DNA of 64,000 bases, from contig CAXXFD010000001.1 of the NCBI GenBank assembly GCA_963662905.2, positions 248,001 to 312,000 on the forward strand. Direction: 5' to 3'. Below, in pieces: positions 18,506 through 27,612 of the stretch. The notes beneath the pieces were generated by a model. It saw only the letters and a program-made list of their open reading frames with translations. It had not been told where the DNA came from and did no database searches. Position 1 is the first letter of the stretch. Each line of letters begins with the position of its first letter. The position numbers were made by a program, and so were the translations under genes. Origin of the DNA: G963662905 sp963662905 (GTDB lineage: Bacteria > Bacteroidota > Bacteroidia > Bacteroidales > WRLA01).

Positions 18506-18736
18506 ATGGAAGAAATTTACCAATTAATAGTTGAATATGAGAACTTGCATTCCTTGATATTTTGGACAGGAATTGCACTGACATTGATCGGATTAGGTTT
18601 AATAGTTACGTTTCTTAAAAAGAGAAGAAAAAGTGATAATCCAAAGAGTCGTACCAACAAACCTACTTTAAAAACTGATTCTCCCAAAGCAAGCCAAACT
18701 TCAACGGTTAAGTCAAAAATTCAAAATCAAGCTTAG
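18506..18736 (+). CDS. Small membrane-anchor ORF, probably the 5' part of the nuclease gene
   Basis: 76 residues. One transmembrane segment (about 17-38, LIFWTGIALTLIGLGLIVTF) is followed by a basic stop-transfer run KKRRK and a Lys/Ser/Thr-rich tail. The next frame opens within the same kind of low-complexity tail (SLDKASETLRKDF...), with no ATG. A single-base shift in the A-rich stretch about 18712-18735 would fuse the two into one membrane-anchored protein of about 630 residues. Alternatively it is a separate small partner protein. Confidence 0.55.
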   Translation: MEEIYQLIVEYENLHSLIFWTGIALTLIGLGLIVTFLKKRRKSDNPKSRTNKPTLKTDSPKASQTSTVKSKIQNQA

Positions 18737-18753
18737 ACAAAGCATCCGAAACA

Positions 18754-20394
18754 TTGCGGAAAGATTTTGATTCGCCTTCAAAAAAAATAGTAACGCCAAC
18801 AAAAGTTAAAGAACCCACAGCCACATATGAGCCTCCCGTAAAAGAAAAACCAATTCCGAAATCTGAAATTGAGATTTCAAGACCAAAGCCCAAACCAAAA
18901 GAAGATTTACCGCAAGCAAAAGCCGAGACTGAGAAGTCAAAAAATGAAATCCAAAAAGTTAATTATACCTCTTCAAAATCAGAGCAGACCAACGTTTATC
19001 CAATTTTCAGATACCCCAAAAAAAACACTGTCGTAAGGTCTTATCGTGTTGGAACTACAAAACGAAGGGGATATAAAGAAGAAGCGTTTCAAAGAGCAAT
19101 TGAAGAAGTTTTTTGCAGTCATTTTATCGTTTCAGGAGAACTTAGAATTAATACAGGAAAAGACACAAGACCGTTTGAGCCTGATATTGCGCTTATTGGC
19201 AAGAAAAATGATTGTCTGCGAATAGATATTGAAATTGATGAACCATACGCAGGAATAACGAGGCAACCAACCCATTGCAAAGATGATGATACTATGCGGG
19301 ACATATATTTTGTAGATAGGGGTTGGATTGTTATTAGGTTTTCAGAATATCAAGTACATAAGTTTGAAAAGGAGTGCCTACGATTTATCTCAGACGTAAT
19401 AAAGGCAGTTTCCTCAACCTATAACATTCCTGCATTTTTAATAAACTTAACTCCTGTAAAAAATGAAAAGCTTTGGGATATTGTTCAAGCCCAAAAATGG
19501 GAAAAGGACAAATACAGGGAAAATTACTTAGATCATGAGTTCAAAACAGTCGAAGAACGAATAGAAACAATAGAACGTGATTTTAATGAGCAAGAGCAAA
19601 ATGAAGAAAAATTAGTAAAACCGACCCTCATAGGTGTCGTTGACAAGACTCCTTCAATCGGATTTAATTTAATTAACTCACATCCTAGAGACAAGAGAAT
19701 TGAGTTTTATCCTGAACCTCATATTTATACTATAGATAAAACACCAGCTCCGTCTGCGAGTACCATTATTTCAAAATTTTTTCCTGAATTTGATTCGTAC
19801 GGGAAAGCTTCATCTTTAAGTCCAAGTAATCCATTGTATGGTTTATCTGTTGAAGAAATTGTTGAAACTTGGAGCTCCCGTGGAATGGAAGCAGCTAACA
19901 AAGGAACATTTTTGCACGAGCAAATAGAAAAATATTATTTGGGACAAAAATGTGAGAAACCTGAAGAGTTTCATCTATTTGAGCAATTTGTCTCTGACCA
20001 TAGGGACATAAAACCCTATAGAAGTGAGTGGCGCATTTTTGATGAACATCACCACATTGCCGGCACAATAGATTTGATTGCAAAAAATGGAGTTGGATTT
20101 GACATTTATGATTGGAAAAGAAGTAAAAAGGTGGTAGATACATATAGTGGAAAACCAATTACAAATGACACTTGGGGCAAGGTTGGAGTTGGACAACTGA
20201 ATGACATTGACGACACGAGTTATAACCGATATTGTCTTCAACAAAGCTTATACAGATATATTTTAGAAAAGAACTATAATCTAAAAGTCTCACAAATGTG
20301 CTTAGTTGTCTTATATCCATGCTATGACAGATACTACAAAGTTGAAGTACCGTATTGGAAAAATAGAGTAGAATACATTTTGAAAACGTTATAA
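18754..20394 (+). CDS. Protein with two PD-(D/E)XK-type nuclease domains
   Basis: 546 residues counted from the TTG at 18754; the frame is open back to 18712. Residues 1-85 are a Pro/Lys/Glu-rich linker. Domain 1 (about 95-215) has FEPDIALI (Asp144) and RIDIEIDE (Glu160, Asp162), then RDIYFVDRGWIVIRFSEYQV, like Vsr/DUF559-type endonucleases. Domain 2 (about 315-545) has GTFLHEQIEKY, SEWRIFD, GTIDLIA (Asp440) and YDWKRSKK (Asp453, Lys455), like Cas4/RecB-type nucleases. Both active sites look intact. No start codon with a good ribosome site is seen, which supports a frameshift link to the upstream membrane ORF. A STAND ATPase gene follows after an attC-like palindrome. A role in defence is inferred. 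Confidence 0.65.
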   Translation: MRKDFDSPSKKIVTPTKVKEPTATYEPPVKEKPIPKSEIEISRPKPKPKEDLPQAKAETEKSKNEIQKVNYTSSKSEQTNVYPIFRYPKKNTVVRSYRVGTTKRRGYKEEAFQRAIEEVFCSHFIVSGELRINTGKDTRPFEPDIALIGKKNDCLRIDIEIDEPYAGITRQPTHCKDDDTMRDIYFVDRGWIVIRFSEYQVHKFEKECLRFISDVIKAVSSTYNIPAFLINLTPVKNEKLWDIVQAQKWEKDKYRENYLDHEFKTVEERIETIERDFNEQEQNEEKLVKPTLIGVVDKTPSIGFNLINSHPRDKRIEFYPEPHIYTIDKTPAPSASTIISKFFPEFDSYGKASSLSPSNPLYGLSVEEIVETWSSRGMEAANKGTFLHEQIEKYYLGQKCEKPEEFHLFEQFVSDHRDIKPYRSEWRIFDEHHHIAGTIDLIAKNGVGFDIYDWKRSKKVVDTYSGKPITNDTWGKVGVGQLNDIDDTSYNRYCLQQSLYRYILEKNYNLKVSQMCLVVLYPCYDRYYKVEVPYWKNRVEYILKTL

Positions 20395-20397
20395 AAA

Positions 20398-20537
20398 ACA
20401 ACGAAATGCCACCATTGGCTATACGTAATGCGGGTAAAAGTGCTGATATGAAAGTAATTACATTAAACAAACTTTTCATTTAGCGGATAGTGAAGTGCCT
20501 TGAAATCCCGCAGTACGCATAGCCGAGACTGTTGTGT
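20398..20537. repeat. attC-like long palindrome between nuclease and STAND genes
   Basis: GGCTATACGTAATGCGGG (20417-20434) pairs with CCCGCAGTACGCATAGCC (20507-20524) at 16 of 18 positions. Flanking ACAAC and GTTGT extend the symmetry. The gene behind it starts 34 bp further. The size (about 140 nt) and the outer AAC/GTT triplets recall integron attC sites. Confidence 0.5.
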
Positions 20538-20570
20538 GCAATTAACAAACAATAAAAATCCTAGATAAAC

Positions 20571-23303
20571 ATGGACTATATAAGAAAGCAGATTGACCAA
20601 AGAATAGACTTTTTGCAATCAATGGGAGATCAGAATGCTCTTAAACAGCACTCTCAATCCCGTTTTGAATATGTATTGGTTTATTTATTGGCTTACCTCT
20701 GGAATAAGAATTTAGAAAAACTTGATTATGAGGACAAAGAATTTGTCTTTCAGTCTATAATAAAGCCGACTATTGGCAGTATGGTTGCAATTTGTCGAAA
20801 ACTTGATGTCGAGAAAGAAGTTTTCAAGAAAAGTAAGTTAAGTCAAGCATTAGATAAATATCCTGCTGTTAGGAACGAAATGCTTGGACATGGATTTGTT
20901 TATGAAGACGCACCAGAGAAATTACTTTCTGTTTTGCAGGAACTATATGGTCACGTTTTGTCATCTGACCTACCAGTTTTAAAAGATAATGTTGACTTGG
21001 TAAGTGTAACTGCCTTATCTAACGGCACCTATAAAGGGATTCTTTATAAAAATGATGGGGCAAATTATGCTCCTTGGAGCTGTCCCGAAAGAACAATGAA
21101 ATTTAAAATAGGCAGTTTGTATGCTACCAATGCATTGAATTCTTACTTCCGTCTATCTCCCTTTATAGAAATCATATCATACGGGAAAGAACTTTATTTT
21201 TTTAACAGTATTGATGAGAAATTGCTCGGTAAGGTAAAGTACAATCGTCTGCTAGATACGGGTATTTCATTCAAAGAATGGATTGAACTATGCGAGTTGG
21301 ATATAACCAATGACGGGTTAAAGATAAAAAGCCACAATGGAACAATCCGCAATATTTATGAAAATAACTACAGGAAGTACATAGATATAGGAATTAAAAG
21401 TAAGCTTAAAGGGTTTTTAACAAAAAATAAAGCTTCAGTATGTGCTACGGTATGGGGACACGGAGGAGTTGGAAAAACGGCAACTATACAAAGTTTATGT
21501 GAAGATTTAGCGAATGATGAGATGAAGGTATTTGATTATATTGTTTTCCTTTCTGCAAAGGATAGGCGATATGATTATTATACAGGGCATATTGAGGAGA
21601 TAGCTGATCGAATCGCGACTTTATCAGAACTAATAAAGGGTGTTAACAAGGTATTGTTTAACCTTGAAAGCGATGATCCAAAACAAATAATTGAAATAAA
21701 AGGTAAAAGAGTTTTTTTAGTTGTTGATGACTTTGAAACTTTTCCTAAAGAAGAGAAAGATAAAATAGAAGAGTTCATTTCCCAGCTGAATACAAACCAT
21801 CATAAGGTCATAATAACAACAAGGGCAGCTAATATAAATATTGGCCAAGAGTTTCAGACAAATGAATTAACTAAGCAAGAAACTGTAAAATTTCTGTTAC
21901 AGGTTGTGAAAAATGAGGAACTGGGGAATGGTGAAGTATTAAAGCGGAAGCTAGAAGATCCTGATAAGAGCAGTAAAGTCTATGACATTACTAGCGGTCG
22001 CCCCCTTTTTATATTTCAATTTGCTTTTGTTCTTGGGCAACGTGGATTAGAAAATGCATTAGACCATAATATTAAAGAAGGAAATACAGCAATCAGTTTC
22101 CTATTCGGTAGAATTTATGATTATTTATCACCTAAGGCTAAGGACTTATTTGTCGTATTAAGCCTTTTAGTCACCCAAGACGATCTAAGCAATGTAATCG
22201 AAAAAGCGCAATACATATTAAACCTTGAGCACGAAATTGACACTTTTAATTCAGCTGTAAATGAATTAGTGAAGTTAAAAATTTTAAAAATTGATGATGA
22301 ACAGAGGTTTTTTGAAATATACTCGAATGAGATATTTCAAATTATGAGTGATTATTTTGATAAAAGAGAAAGAGCGTTTAAAGGGATTTGTATTCAGAGA
22401 CAAAATCAAGTAAACAGAGATAAAACATTAGATGTAGAACACTCTCTGCTTCTTACTGCAAATGCTAATCGTTTAGCAAAAAGCGAAATCGAAGTTATTG
22501 ATAACTATAAACAAATAATTAACAGAGCAACAAGTCCAATAGAAGTCAAGCTGCCTGCCATATTAAACTTAGCAGCTTATCTGGTAGACAGAGGCAAAAA
22601 AGAGCTTGCGCTTAAATATTTAGATGACTACAGTTATCAGTTTAATAAGAATTCTGCAAAAGGTTCAAATGAAAAATTATATTTTGCAACCTTCACTAAA
22701 ATGTGGGCAACATACTATTGGGCAAATGGAACAAGGGAACAAAAAGAAAAGGCAATAGAAAGCTTGCTTACATATGCTTCATCAGGTTTTAACTTTAACG
22801 AAGATATTGACTTAGAAATATCTGGGATGCTCCTTCAATATCGATCTATACTAATCATTTCTGACTGGCAAGATTTAAAAGAAAGAGGAAAATACAATGA
22901 AATTTCGGGTGGAGAATTTAGGTCAATCCGTGCGAAGCAAAAGCAGGAGTGCAAAGATATCCATGATAAGCAAGGAATAATTTTATTTAAAGCGATCATG
23001 CCGAGAAAACTAGAAGACATCTCATCAGGCGCACGTCAAAATGTAATTACTGGGCTTTATAGCTTTCTTGAGGTCTTAGTTAGACTTCGAAAAATAAAAT
23101 TAGCAATTGATGTTTGCGAATATGTGTTATACTGTGCACCCAAAAACTTTCATCCTCAATTCAAGAAAAAAGAGCAGTGGTTTTATAGTATTCAATACCA
23201 AAACAGAAACAAAAAAAGAAATTCCAGACAAACGAGTAGCACGGAAGGTGAATCTACTGAATTAGGTGAGAAGCTCAAAGAAGCATTTGAAAAGAAGAAG
23301 TAA
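20571..23303 (+). CDS. STAND NTPase with HEPN-like N-terminus (candidate defence protein)
   Basis: 910 residues. The all-helical N-terminal domain (about 1-130) contains RNEMLGH (101-107), which fits the HEPN ribonuclease motif RNx4H. The NTPase has Walker A GHGGVGKT (296-303), Walker B VFLVVDDFE (381-389), the sensor VIITTR (413-418) and GRPLF, as in NB-ARC/AP-ATPases. Residues about 600-850 are helical repeats, likely the sensor part, and the end is charged. Known for STAND proteins in bacteria: oligomerisation on sensing a phage or self signal, which activates the N-terminal effector. Here that effector would be an RNase. It follows the double-nuclease gene on the same strand after 176 bp. 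Confidence 0.7.
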   Translation: MDYIRKQIDQRIDFLQSMGDQNALKQHSQSRFEYVLVYLLAYLWNKNLEKLDYEDKEFVFQSIIKPTIGSMVAICRKLDVEKEVFKKSKLSQALDKYPAVRNEMLGHGFVYEDAPEKLLSVLQELYGHVLSSDLPVLKDNVDLVSVTALSNGTYKGILYKNDGANYAPWSCPERTMKFKIGSLYATNALNSYFRLSPFIEIISYGKELYFFNSIDEKLLGKVKYNRLLDTGISFKEWIELCELDITNDGLKIKSHNGTIRNIYENNYRKYIDIGIKSKLKGFLTKNKASVCATVWGHGGVGKTATIQSLCEDLANDEMKVFDYIVFLSAKDRRYDYYTGHIEEIADRIATLSELIKGVNKVLFNLESDDPKQIIEIKGKRVFLVVDDFETFPKEEKDKIEEFISQLNTNHHKVIITTRAANINIGQEFQTNELTKQETVKFLLQVVKNEELGNGEVLKRKLEDPDKSSKVYDITSGRPLFIFQFAFVLGQRGLENALDHNIKEGNTAISFLFGRIYDYLSPKAKDLFVVLSLLVTQDDLSNVIEKAQYILNLEHEIDTFNSAVNELVKLKILKIDDEQRFFEIYSNEIFQIMSDYFDKRERAFKGICIQRQNQVNRDKTLDVEHSLLLTANANRLAKSEIEVIDNYKQIINRATSPIEVKLPAILNLAAYLVDRGKKELALKYLDDYSYQFNKNSAKGSNEKLYFATFTKMWATYYWANGTREQKEKAIESLLTYASSGFNFNEDIDLEISGMLLQYRSILIISDWQDLKERGKYNEISGGEFRSIRAKQKQECKDIHDKQGIILFKAIMPRKLEDISSGARQNVITGLYSFLEVLVRLRKIKLAIDVCEYVLYCAPKNFHPQFKKKEQWFYSIQYQNRNKKRNSRQTSSTEGESTELGEKLKEAFEKKK

Positions 23304-23360
23304 AAGCACACGTCAACACCTATACTCAATGCTTTTGCAAATTATTAAAATTCGGAAAAG

Positions 23361-23835
23361 ATGTCGTTCATCACACTAGCTAATACGAACAAAATTATAT
23401 TCAATAGTGACATCAGGTCACTCGACTTGACAGGGGATATTTACAAGGTTCCCATCTACTTCTTTAGCAAGTATGAAAAAAACGCCCTGCTTGCAATACA
23501 AGAGCTACTTAAAGACCCAGACAAGTACTTCACAGAAATTTACAAACCCTACAAGCCGGTCGACACATACTCATACGTTTACGAAGGACAAACACCAAGT
23601 TATCATAAATTTTCATGTTGCCCAAGACTGCAATCTAACTATCAAAACTTTGAAGTTCCGCAAGAAATCAAAGACAAAGGAACTGCCGCTGTTCAAGAAT
23701 TTCGGCAATGGTTTGAGACCGTAAAACATTTAATTGATAAACCAGACATTTTCATTGAGAGATTGCGTATTAAATATGGCATTGTAACAAACCCAAAAGC
23801 TATTAAACGAGACAATTCCGGCTCAACGGAGAGGG
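23361..23835 (+). pseudogene. Unknown gene, 5' part, split by IS21
   Basis: Starts MSFITLANTNKIIFNSDIRS and runs 158 codons to the insertion point (23835). Joining it to base 26437, which leaves one copy of the 5-bp duplication GAGGG, keeps the frame and gives ...STERENLTIEELEKRIDSL. The original protein was therefore about 490 residues or more. Notable pieces are YHKFSCCPRL and VQEFRQWFETVKHL. No known family is recognised. The upstream neighbour is the STAND gene, 57 bp away on the same strand, so it may have been part of that operon. Confidence 0.7.
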
Positions 23836-24038
23836 TGGCTAATTCGGTTCGTTTTGTGCCACTGATTTCGGAGTATCTGTGCCAGGCATTTCGGTTCAAA
23901 ATGTGCCACTAAAACGACTCCTGCTTTCGGTTCGTTTTGTGCCAGTTTCGGTTCGTTTTGTGCCAGTTTGCCAGAGATGCCCCCTTTGAAAGATCAAGTT
24001 TAACCTGTCTTATTGTTGTACTAGAAAAATACAGCAAT

Positions 24039-25592
24039 ATGGCCAATACACTTGATCCTATGGATTTAAAACAAATTATCACTTTGCACCTCGATGGTGT
24101 CACCAACCGTCAGGCAGGAAATGTCTTGGGAATTTCCCGCAATACAGTTAACCGCTACATGCAGCTTTTTAATGCCAGCGGGCACAGTTTGCAAGACCTG
24201 CTCAAAATGGACACTGCCAGTCTGGAAAAGCTTTTTCCGGGCACAACTACCATTGTCAACCCGCGTTATGACCAGCTAATGCTCTATCTCGATGGGATGA
24301 AGAACAAGCGGGAACAGCCCGGTTTTACCTTTCAGTACCATTACAGGATCTATGAGCAGCAGGCAGATGATCCATACAGCTATACGCAGTTTATAGAACA
24401 CTACCACCGCAAATATGACAAACAGAAAGGCTCCATGAAGCTCAACCATATTGCCGGCCACGAAATGTTTGTGGACTATACAGGAAAGAAGCTCCGCATT
24501 TATGACCGTGAGACGGGACAGGCTACAGAAGTAGAGGTTTTTGTGGCTATCCTCCCATATAGCCAGTACACCTATGTGGAAGCCTGTGCCAGCCAGAAGC
24601 GGGAAGATTTTTTTCAGTGCATGTCCAATGCCCTGCTTTATTATGGGGGAGTGCCCAAGGCAATTGTATCCGACAATTTAAAATCAGCGGTAACGCGTGC
24701 CAGCAAGTACGAAGCGGTTATCAACAAAACATTCAAGGAATTTAGCCTTCACTACAGATGTGCCATGAACCCCACAAGGGCATATAGCCCACAGGACAAG
24801 GCGCTTGTAGAGAATGCTGTAAACCTGGCCTATCAGAGGGTTTTTTACCCGCTTGGCGAGATGAAGTTCTTTTCCCTTGATGAACTGAACGCAGAAATAG
24901 GCAAATTGCTGGGACCCTACAACGACCTTTTGTTTGCACGCAAAGAAACCAGCCGCAGGGAACTGTTCCAGTCCCATGAGCGCCAGTATTTAAAGCCTTT
25001 GCCCCAAGGGCGTTTTCAAATGAAAGAATATAGGCGGGCAAAAGTGCAGAAAATCGGCTACATATACTTCTCGCCCGATAATACATATTACAGCGTGCCT
25101 TACCGCTATATCGGCAAACAGACACAAATCCAGTACACGCAATCTACAGTGGAAGTTTACTACAACAACCAGCGTATAGCTGCCCATAAACGCGAAAAAG
25201 AGAAAGGCAAATATATAACCGTCAAGGGGCACCTCAGCAGCCAGCACCAGGCTTATTCAGAATGGAGCCCTGATTATTTTAAAAAAAAGGCTGCTGTTCA
25301 TGGCAAAAATGTGCTCAATTATATCAGTACCATCCTTTCCTTTGGAGACTATCCTGAAACCCAGTACAAAAGGGCCATGGGAATTATACAGTTATCTAAA
25401 GGTTACGGTTCGCAGAGGCTGGATGCCGCTTGCAGGATGGCACAAGAAGCAGGGGGACATTCTTATTCATTCATCAAAAATATCCTGAAAAACAGGATGG
25501 ACACCGCCTCTACAGGGCAGCAGGGGGAACTGGAGTTTGAACCGCATATCCCCGAGCATAAAAACCTTCGTAAAACAGGAACATATAATTAA
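24039..25592 (+). CDS. istA: IS21 transposase IstA
   Basis: 517 residues from MANTLDPMDLKQIITLHLDG. An N-terminal HTH (TNRQAGNVLGISRNTVNRYM) is followed by a DDE integrase core: HEMFVDYTGKKL (first Asp), AIVSDNLKSAV (second Asp) and DKALVENAV (Glu). The C-terminal part is a beta-barrel-like Mu-transposase tail. Full length for the family and no lesions, so it may be active. Confidence 0.9.
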   Translation: MANTLDPMDLKQIITLHLDGVTNRQAGNVLGISRNTVNRYMQLFNASGHSLQDLLKMDTASLEKLFPGTTTIVNPRYDQLMLYLDGMKNKREQPGFTFQYHYRIYEQQADDPYSYTQFIEHYHRKYDKQKGSMKLNHIAGHEMFVDYTGKKLRIYDRETGQATEVEVFVAILPYSQYTYVEACASQKREDFFQCMSNALLYYGGVPKAIVSDNLKSAVTRASKYEAVINKTFKEFSLHYRCAMNPTRAYSPQDKALVENAVNLAYQRVFYPLGEMKFFSLDELNAEIGKLLGPYNDLLFARKETSRRELFQSHERQYLKPLPQGRFQMKEYRRAKVQKIGYIYFSPDNTYYSVPYRYIGKQTQIQYTQSTVEVYYNNQRIAAHKREKEKGKYITVKGHLSSQHQAYSEWSPDYFKKKAAVHGKNVLNYISTILSFGDYPETQYKRAMGIIQLSKGYGSQRLDAACRMAQEAGGHSYSFIKNILKNRMDTASTGQQGELEFEPHIPEHKNLRKTGTYN

Positions 25593-25611
25593 CCTTAAAA
25601 ACACACACAAA

Positions 25612-26349
25612 ATGAACAACAACCCTACTGTTGAAAAGCTGCGGGATATGCGCCTTACGGCCATGGCACAAATGCACCTGCAGTACGTCAAAAACAACCA
25701 AGCCAACGGCTTGACGCCTGATGAATACCTGGCCTTACTGGCTGACCATGAATGGGAAGACAGGCAGAACAAAAAATTTGAACGCCTGATCAAAAACGCC
25801 TCCTTCCGCCAAAAAGCGTCGGTGGCAGATATCGATTATGCCACAGTGCGCAACCTGGACAAAAATATGTTCCAGAGGCTGGGCAGCCTGGACTTTATCA
25901 AGCGCAAAGAAAACATCATCATAACAGGCGCATCCGGTGTCGGTAAAAGCTATCTGGCTCAGGCGCTTGGCAACCAAGCCTGCATAAACGGTTTTAAAAC
26001 CATATACGCCAATACCGCACGGCTTTTTGCACGACTGAAACTCTGTAAGATAGACGGGACCTACCTGAAAGAACTGAAAAAACTGGAGAAAACAGACCTG
26101 TTGATCCTGGATGACTTTGGAATACAAGCCTTTGACAACAACGCACGGGAAATGCTAATGGATATAGTTGACGACCGATATAACAATAAATCAACCATTG
26201 TATCTTCACAGATACCGGTATCGGTTTGGTATGATATCATTGGTGAAGGGACTATTGCCGATGCCGTACTGGACAGATTGGTTAATTCATCCCACAGAAT
26301 AGACCTCAAAGGAGAATCACTAAGAAAAGGTTTTTTAGAAAATGAATGA
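25612..26349 (+). CDS. istB: IS21 helper ATPase IstB
   Basis: 245 residues from MNNNPTVEKLRDMRL, 20 bp after istA. Walker A GASGVGKS, Walker B LLILDDFG and a DnaC-like AAA+ fold. IstB selects target DNA and stimulates IstA. Confidence 0.9.
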   Translation: MNNNPTVEKLRDMRLTAMAQMHLQYVKNNQANGLTPDEYLALLADHEWEDRQNKKFERLIKNASFRQKASVADIDYATVRNLDKNMFQRLGSLDFIKRKENIIITGASGVGKSYLAQALGNQACINGFKTIYANTARLFARLKLCKIDGTYLKELKKLEKTDLLILDDFGIQAFDNNAREMLMDIVDDRYNNKSTIVSSQIPVSVWYDIIGEGTIADAVLDRLVNSSHRIDLKGESLRKGFLENE

Positions 26350-26436
26350 TTAAATTTTTGTACTATTGTAAGGTCTTTCAAAGTGGCACTGTTTGACCGA
26401 AATCAGTGGCATAGTCTGGCCGAAATAGCCAGAGGG

Positions 26437-27431
26437 AAAACCTGACAATCGAAGAATTAGAAAAGAGGATTGACAGCTTGATAAGAGAAGCAGGACGTTT
26501 TTACTATAAAAGCGAAATGAACACGACCATCCTAAAAAGATTCTCGAAATTCACCTATATCGCATACGAATCTAACGACATCTACAACAACGACACTGGG
26601 TACAGTGACGAAGAAGTCAAAGAATTACTAAAAGGATATGACGAAGAATTCAAAAAACCTCTAAAACGACATTTAATTGATTATTACAGAATTAAACTAA
26701 ATCCAGAGATAAAAATGGAGGGAAATTTCTTGGAACAATTAGGTTTCAAGCCCTGTGGACTGTGTCATTCACAAGAATTCGAGTCTAACGCAAATGATGA
26801 ATGCTTTAATGAGGCGTTTATAATCGAAAATTGGTATTTCTTTAATAGTGTCTTTTCAACGCATTATCCATTTACCATTGAACAACTAATCAATCTAAAA
26901 GATGAAATTTGTTGGGGTGGGTGTGCTTATTCGTTTTATGACAGTGATTATATGCATTTCTATTCACCGCCACCTGGAGCCATTTTCAATTCAGCAATCC
27001 GTTGGACTAAGAATTTAATAGATATTGCAGATTTCCAATGCAATCATCTCGCTGCCACATGGTATGATGAAGACGCAATCCCCTTAGACAAAAAAACTGA
27101 ATTGGAACGTAACGATAGTGAATTAATCAACGGCGTAACGAGCTGTAGTTCAAATGGCGAAGAATTTGCTGAAGCAATGGAAGGTTATAAACCCATTGTT
27201 GAACTTTTTGATCGAAAATATGAGAGTATTAATCCTGATAAATTGAGACAAATAATTTTGGACTTTAAGGAGCAGAAGAGAGTCGCAAAGGCAATTATAT
27301 TTAATCCTACATTTTACAAGGTTTTAATTGAATGCATAAAACATAATGTGCAAGACTTCGACATTCTCAACTTTTATGAAAAAAATGAACTACCCCGCCG
27401 CAAGCGGACGGGGTATCATAAGTGTGACTAA
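26437..27431 (+). pseudogene. Unknown gene, 3' part, split by IS21 and ended by IS200/IS605
   Basis: Continues the frame of 23361-23835 after IS21 (ENLTIEELEKRIDSLIREAG...). Cysteine-bearing pieces are FKPCGLCHSQEFE, EICWGGCAYSF and FQCNHLAATWY. The last residues (PRRKRTGYHKCD) are read from the left hairpin of an IS200/IS605 element (from about 27393), so the native C-terminus is lost. No family is recognised; Cys/His spacing hints at metal binding but proves nothing. Confidence 0.6.
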
Positions 27432-27612
27432 AAAAGCGCCAATTGGCCAGATTTGTGCAACACTTTATACTGTTTCTCAACACCTTGCTCTCTGACATAT
27501 TTCGCAATTACATCTTCATTCCCGTGCCTACTGACTGTATTTACAAAATATCCATCTGTCCAAAACTCCCCGCCCCACAATTGCTTTTTCACCTCAGGAT
27601 TTTTGCTAAATA
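27428..27612 (-). pseudogene. tnpA: IS200/IS605 TnpA, C-terminal part
   Basis: Reads IFSKNPEVKKQLWGGEFWTD then GYFVNTVSRHGNED, the classic TnpA end with the helix carrying the catalytic Tyr region. Together with 29460-29730 it rebuilds a 151-residue TnpA, the normal family length, without any other lesion. Confidence 0.8.

Larger units (their letters stand above)
23836..26431 (+). mobile_element. IS21-family insertion sequence, complete
   Basis: Termini TGGCTAATTCGG (left) and CCGAAATAGCCA (right) are imperfect inverted repeats; further copies of CCACTGATTTCGG lie inside each end, as usual for IS21 multiple terminal repeats. It is flanked by the 5-bp target duplication GAGGG (23831-23835 and 26432-26436). 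2596 bp, with istA and istB intact. Only partial left ends of relatives remain at 14.8, 15.0, 17.6, 17.8 and 36.4 kb. Confidence 0.9.
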
